Assembly (NCBI GenBank): GCA_944470555.2
Contig: OX104134.1
Coordinates: 102,170,701 to 102,234,700, forward strand
Direction of reading: 5' to 3'
DNA from: Heterobilharzia americana
Lineage: Eukaryota > Platyhelminthes > Trematoda > Strigeidida > Schistosomatidae
DNA: 64,000 nt
Shown here: positions 58,901-64,000 of the stretch, one piece after another
Layout: each line of letters begins with the position of its first letter
Numbering within the stretch: position 1 is the first letter of the stretch
The notes under the pieces: model-generated
The model's database searches: none
What the model was told of the DNA's origin: nothing
The model's input: the letters and a program-made list of their open reading frames with translations, nothing else
Program-made: the position numbers and the translations under genes

Positions 58901-60535
58901 ATCATTAGATTATTGTGTAGCCTACAAGATTTAACAGGGAATCATTGCCTCAAAAACCTCACAGTTCAATTGCTTCATAGTTGGACAAATATGATAATAT
59001 AGTAAAATAAAATAAATAAATTTCACATAAGTTTCGTTAGGCTACACACACAATTCTTACATACGTAACTTTCGTAACATAGTTGAAATTCATACCTTGT
59101 AGTAACCCTTTCTATACGAATCGACATGTTCCGCTTAGTTGAAATAGGTTTCTAATTCCACTGTTGACGGGTTTGAATGTGGTTACACCTAAAGAATTCT
59201 CATTACCCTGATATGAAAAGTGTGATTCAGCCTAATGCATACATCTGTGCAAGGCTGCTGAGTAACACTCACATATCGTTATTATGTAAATCTGGTTCTA
59301 TGGAGCACAAAAAGACGGCTATGTGATTCAATGAATATCGAATAAGTGACAAATTAACACCAGTGAGATTACAATCTTTACAAAAATCATCAGCTAAGAC
59401 CGTAGATGAGAAGTTTGAAAACTGGTCACTTTTATTTGAAAGTATGGTCAATGAAGAATGCATACAGATCGCTTTATGAAAGTTTGTTAGTATACACTTG
59501 TAGTGCTTGTAATTAATAGGTGTTCAGAAAAGGAAAAAGTATGCAAATTTAAGACATGATTGACTTCAGTAAGTGCAAGAATTAGGGTATTCGATCACCG
59601 GTATATGTGAAGCAACTCTTATGATTGAACTAACGATTTAGCAGCGTTGATTTAGAACGTACTGTTCAACAATAAAGGTGAGTCAGCCCATTAGTTTATG
59701 AACCTGTATCGACCTAACTACTCAGAAAATGTTATATAAGCAAAAGCACCACCTACTTCGATATCATATTCTGACTGCAGAAGTAGGTTGGAAGATCAAA
59801 ACATGATACAGACCTGTGAAGTTAGTGACAGCTAATTCAATCCTCTTAGAAATATGTGAACTTCCAGAGTACAGTTCGAGACTCTAGTTCACATACTGTT
59901 TAAGACCACTGACAGTCAAACAAATAAGACACGAAGAAACACCTAAAATTATTAGTTCGAAGAAAGAATTCAACTAACAACTAACCAGATATTAGATAGT
60001 GTAGTATAGCAGTTTAAGTTGTGATCCTACATATTATATGGAGGAAGTGAGTAGAAATGCAATGACAAAGTAAACAAAAACTATGAGGTTACAAAAAATG
60101 TCCATAATATCCTTAAAACGATACAAAGGGGAAACATTTGTGAGGTTACCGCCAGTTCTGAGCCATATCACTAATTCTTTAACACCTAGATTGCTATGGT
60201 TCCGAAAACCCCACCGAAGCCTAAACTTCTTACACGGCCCAAGCCAGTCAGAATTCATGAGCTTGTGTTACATGCTAGCTTTCTCCAACACAATCCTAAT
60301 CCAGTTAAAATTGAGCTTTAAGGCAGATGGTGATTTGGTATACACGATAAGTTCAGGCAATATTGATAGGTTAATGTTCGCAACTTCATTGATTGACTTA
60401 TTTTCCATACTCCTAAATGCTCTGGTGTGTTAATATCCTCTGCCAGAGAAATCCTATTCTCTGCCTTCATGTGGCAGGGGTGTTTCCACAGATGGGAAAG
60501 GGTGCAAGCCAATGTCTAGCGCTGGATTAGTGGAT
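55936..60535. other. Right-arm DNA mirroring the left arm, no recognised gene
   Basis: All frames here repeat those of the left arm unchanged, including the 116-residue frame at 60,083-60,433. The SINE remnant is at 57,709-57,854. No RTE interrupts this arm. Confidence 0.4.
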
Positions 60536-60549
60536 ACTGAAGGTCCACC

Positions 60550-63500
60550 TAGGGGAGTCGGAAAACCTTGATTCAAAACTAATGGTGCACATGGGCTTCA
60601 GGTTCTAGATGGAACGAATGTCGTATGAACCCATTCTGGTCACCGACAACCATGGGAATGCAGCCCCTGATGTTGCGCTACTGCCTTGTGGATTTGACAC
60701 TAAGTCAAAGGCTCAGAGAGTGGTTAAGAAAACCACCTGCTTTGGTTTGGGTGCCCGGGCAGTATCCGATCCCTCACGTAAGATATGAATTTACAGTATA
60801 AAATGAAGATTTCGAAGCAACCAGCCAGCTTTTTTGCGAATACTCAGGCTCTCCGCACCACGAACATTTTAACTGATTACTCAATTTATAGCTATCATAT
60901 TATTTTTGTTATTTTTACATATGAACTGCATTTGTTCATTATTATCATTTTTGCTGATCTTTATCTTCACTTATCTGCTCTCCGTCGCCAGATTTCTGGT
61001 CTGTCTGTACTGTTTTGAGTCGCTGAACAAGTGCCCTTATAAAGCTGTCCCCCAGTGCGACATCTGACACAGCTATTCCGAAACCATGCATACCGTTCAT
61101 GCTCGCCACCTTCAACGTTCGCACGTTGATGCAGATCGGACAACAGGCAGGTTCGGCTAGGGATCTAGAAAGCCTTGCTATTGATGTATGTTGTATCTTA
61201 GAGACCCGCATACAAGATCCCAAAGAAATACTACGAATTAGTTCCCCATCTGTCTGCTCGAAGAGCAAGTTTCATGTGCGCTTATCCGGGAACCTGTGGC
61301 ATTGGCAACCAGCCTCGCTGTTGTCGGTGTCGTACTAAGCGCTCGAGTCGAAGCTGGATCCCCATCAACAGTCGTCGATGTCCCGTTAGGCTAGAGGGTT
61401 CATCCCGGCAAGAAAAATGATGTATTTCTGTCATCTCTGCTTATTCTCAATAGATCGCAGCCCGGATGCAACCAAGGACGAATTCTATCATCAGCTGAGT
61501 GATTTCAACCAAATGCGCTCGACAGATAGCTAGATAGCTGGGGACCTGGATGCGCAGGTCGGGCGTTTAAACTCAGAGGAGAGTCGTTTAGGTGGGCAAT
61601 AGGGACTAGTTGACGGCACGTAAGATATGGGGGCCGTTTACTGAAGCTTTGCGCAAATCAAAACCTATTTTTAGCCACCAACAACTCTCAGCACAGCCAT
61701 CGCCGTTGTGCTACTTGGCATCCTCCCTTGCTACTCAAGTCTGGACTCAAATAGATCATATAGCAATCAACTGCTGATGGTGCGGGTCCATACCGGACTG
61801 CCACTTCATATAGAGTAATTGTCTGGACTCTGATCATGCTTTAGTGTGTGCTGAGCACATCTCTCATCAAAACCGTCATCCTAAACAGATCAGTTCAAGC
61901 AAATTAGTTGCAACTAACATTGCAGCTAAATACTAGTACGAGCTAGACTTAAGCTTAGTTACCGATTCTCCAGAAAGTGTAAACGAGTATTGGCTGTACT
62001 TGCAAGACGCAGTGGAAATGGCGAGTAAAGCCACTTACTGCTTGGAAGGACGTCCAGCTAGTAAAGACTAGATCTCTGCGATCTCCCTGCAACCTCTTTA
62101 CACCCATCAGACTATTCCAGCGGATACAGAGTACAATGGTTAGAGTAAGTCTCATAAGCGAAATACTACACAACGCTTACGCAGGGGGCCATAAGCCCTG
62201 GTGATTTGAACGTGGAAGTGAGATGGAAGCAGCAGCTGCATCTGGCAATAATCGAAAGCTGTTCCAGCTCTTCCGAGCGGCTAGCAGTAAGAAGTTTGGT
62301 GTCAGTGAGACAGTCTGTGATCCAGATAGCACGTAAATAAATTATCTTCAAAGATGCCCGGAATGTTGGGCAGAGAACGTCAAAAATCAGGTTAGCTAGG
62401 CTACGGCTCCAAAATTGTCAGTTTTAATGCATTGTGCTCCACAGTCAACTAACACTGACGCGCCCGACCCAGACAACTTACCCTCGACTCTTTTTAACGA
62501 TGGAGGAGGACTCTAGTCAGGGAGCTGACTAGATCGTTTGCGAAGGTATAGCAGACTGAGTGTCCCATTATTCTGGAATGAACCCGTCGTTGTGCCGACC
62601 TTTAAAAAACGTCGACGTAATGTGTGATAATTATCTAGGTATTAGTGTTACCAGTCACTTCGAAAATATTGGCTGCTATCATACTTCGCAGACGTTGCAA
62701 AATACGTGAGGAAATGATTCGCGATAAGCAGACCTCGTTTTGTGCTTATCTTTCCCCAGCTGACTGAACATAGCCACACGTAGTGTAGGCCAATAATCGT
62801 TGTGTTTCTTGACATTAGAGCTGCCTTCGATTCGTTGGACATAGCTGTACTCTGGAGGTGTCTGTTGGACAGGAGCGTGTCTGAGAAATTTATTAATATC
62901 TTGAAAGCGCTATATAATAAAACCTCAAGTAGAGTGAGGACATACAACCACTCGTCTCCACTGTTCCAAAGCAGCAGTGGGGTTATGCAGGGTTGCCCGA
63001 ATTCTCCATTCCCCTTTAAGTTTGTCATCAATGACATTCTGGAAACAGCTATGAAGGAGGTATATAGTGGTGGTGTAGACCTAATACCCAGAGAACAGGG
63101 ATTCCACCTTGAATGTACGGATGATATAGTCCTACTGTGCAGTAATACACAGGCTAATCAGATCGCACTTAATCACTTGGTGATTAGTGTCCGTAAGCAC
63201 GGCATGTGCTCTGCCCCATTGAAGTGAAAAGTGATTTTGGAAGATTGGCAGAAGTCTGTGTTCACGATCACTCTTATTGGTGAGCCATTGGAAGTAGTCG
63301 AAAAGTTAGTGTATCTGGGTAGTTGTGTGAGTGCTGGTGGAGGTTTAAGTGGTGAAATTTCTAACCGCATATCGAAAGCCAGAGTGGCATAGGTCAATCT
63401 GGGTTACCTTTAGCACCGTTGTGACGTTATTCTGACCGCAAGTGGTTAGGTTTACAACGCTTCGATGCGAGTAGTTCTGCTTTTCACCCATGAACCCGGG

Positions 63501-63930
63501 TCTCTCCGAGCTGAGGACATGCAACGATTGTGTTGTCTCCGTAGGATTGCTCGTATCCAATGGTAACATCATGTAAGTAATTCTGAGGCATGATAGAGAT
63601 CGTCATTCAATAAGTAGTGAGGTCATCTAGAAACGCTGGCTTCGGTGGCATGGATATGTGTTAAGCATGTCGTCCCAGAGGCTTCCATACCGTTCATTGT
63701 TTACTAGCCCTAGGACTGGATGGAAGCGGACGGGTGGTCAATGTATGACGTGGCGCCCCGAGATAAAAGATAGTTGTGTCGGGTTATCATCTGTTGGTGC
63801 ATCACGACTCTCTGGGTGCGGTCCGAGAGATCATGCAACTCAGTGGCTTGAGACGTTATCAGATATGGCTCAGAATGGAAACCAGTGGCGGTCGTGCTGT
63901 CGCTTCCTTCCATCCCCTGCTGCTGAAAAT
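60550..63930 (+). pseudogene. Decayed full-length RTE-clade element spanning the outer palindrome boundary
   Basis: Plus-sense copy with a 5'-UTR-like region (60,550-61,098) and an endonuclease beginning MLATFNVRTLMQIGQQAGSA, then DVCCILETRIQDP near 61,190. Degenerate endonuclease and linker run to about 62,450. RT remnants follow (FLDIRAAFDSLDIAVLWRCL near 62,805-62,865, and SSGVMQGCPNSPF near 62,975). The catalytic box is changed to CTDDIVLL near 63,118, and the C-terminal domain (LRRIARIQW near 63,540; DMAQNGNQW near 63,865) reaches about 63,930. Many stops show an old copy. Only its first ~640 bp are included in the palindrome. Confidence 0.78.
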
Positions 63931-64000
63931 TGTTTTGTTTTGAATGTATACTACTGGACTGGCCTATTCATGCCATACTATTCTTATTATTTTGCTTTCC

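Larger units (their letters stand above)
51592..61192. repeat. Right arm of the ~9.6-kb inverted repeat (palindrome)
   Basis: Reverse complement of 30,442-44,071 apart from the RTE insertion, microsatellite lengths, scattered homopolymer changes and a cluster of substitutions around 54,655-55,425. It keeps the uninterrupted RTE target site near 56,576. The outer end lies in the endonuclease of the RTE element that continues to 63.9 kb. Confidence 0.95.

Noticed and set aside
1..64000. CRISPR arrays, operons or prokaryotic features
   Set aside because: No regularly spaced repeats or operon-like gene clusters exist. The sequence is eukaryotic and repeat-dominated.

Overview
The window looks like repeat-rich, AT-rich DNA from a schistosome-type flatworm (digenean trematode). 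The evidence is the repeat fauna: a CsRn1/Boudicca-type Ty3/gypsy element, many RTE-clade (SR2/Perere-3-like) non-LTR elements, a second apurinic-endonuclease non-LTR family with (TAA)n tails, and tRNA-like SINEs of the Sm-alpha type whose minus strand carries hammerhead-ribozyme motifs. No complete host protein-coding gene is visible. The only host coding candidates are two phase-compatible 3'-terminal exons on the minus strand (46,472-46,613 and 46,899-46,971) and a possible plus-strand exon at 50,416-50,545.

Layout. 1-9,240: mostly unassigned AT-rich DNA with two SINE copies, a perfect 49-bp foldback (2,243-2,386), one dead RTE copy (A) and long (TA)n tracts. 9,241-13,752: a 5'-truncated Ty3/gypsy element (3' LTR, integrase, RNase H, RT on the minus strand) bracketed by a 460-bp direct repeat of flanking DNA. 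The two repeat copies differ only by six single-base deletions, which looks like an assembly haplotype join. 13,840-14,710: SINEs, one with an intact hammerhead core. 19,560-26,470: three decayed RTE copies, including B. 26,955-30,110: a scrambled TAA-tailed element with segments in alternating orientation.

The main structure is a very large inverted repeat. The left arm (30,442-44,071) matches the right arm (51,592-61,192) in reverse complement over about 9.6 kb around a 7.5-kb spacer. Mirror coordinates have a constant sum for kilobases at a time. The left arm alone carries an almost intact 3.95-kb RTE (35,066-39,012) with a 13-bp target-site duplication, and the right arm preserves the empty site. 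Both arms carry the same 5'-truncated TAA-tailed insertion, with an 11-bp target-site duplication readable in the left arm, but differ in microsatellite length. Both inner and outer breakpoints fall inside RTE sequence. The spacer holds the host exon candidates and a full-length TAA-tailed element (47,144-50,415, 10-bp target-site duplication).

Retroelements dominate the sequence: they supply the breakpoints and the near-identical tracts (A, B, C, D), and they interrupt or flank the few host exons. Many reading-frame breaks are single-base indels, so some may be long-read consensus errors rather than biological lesions.
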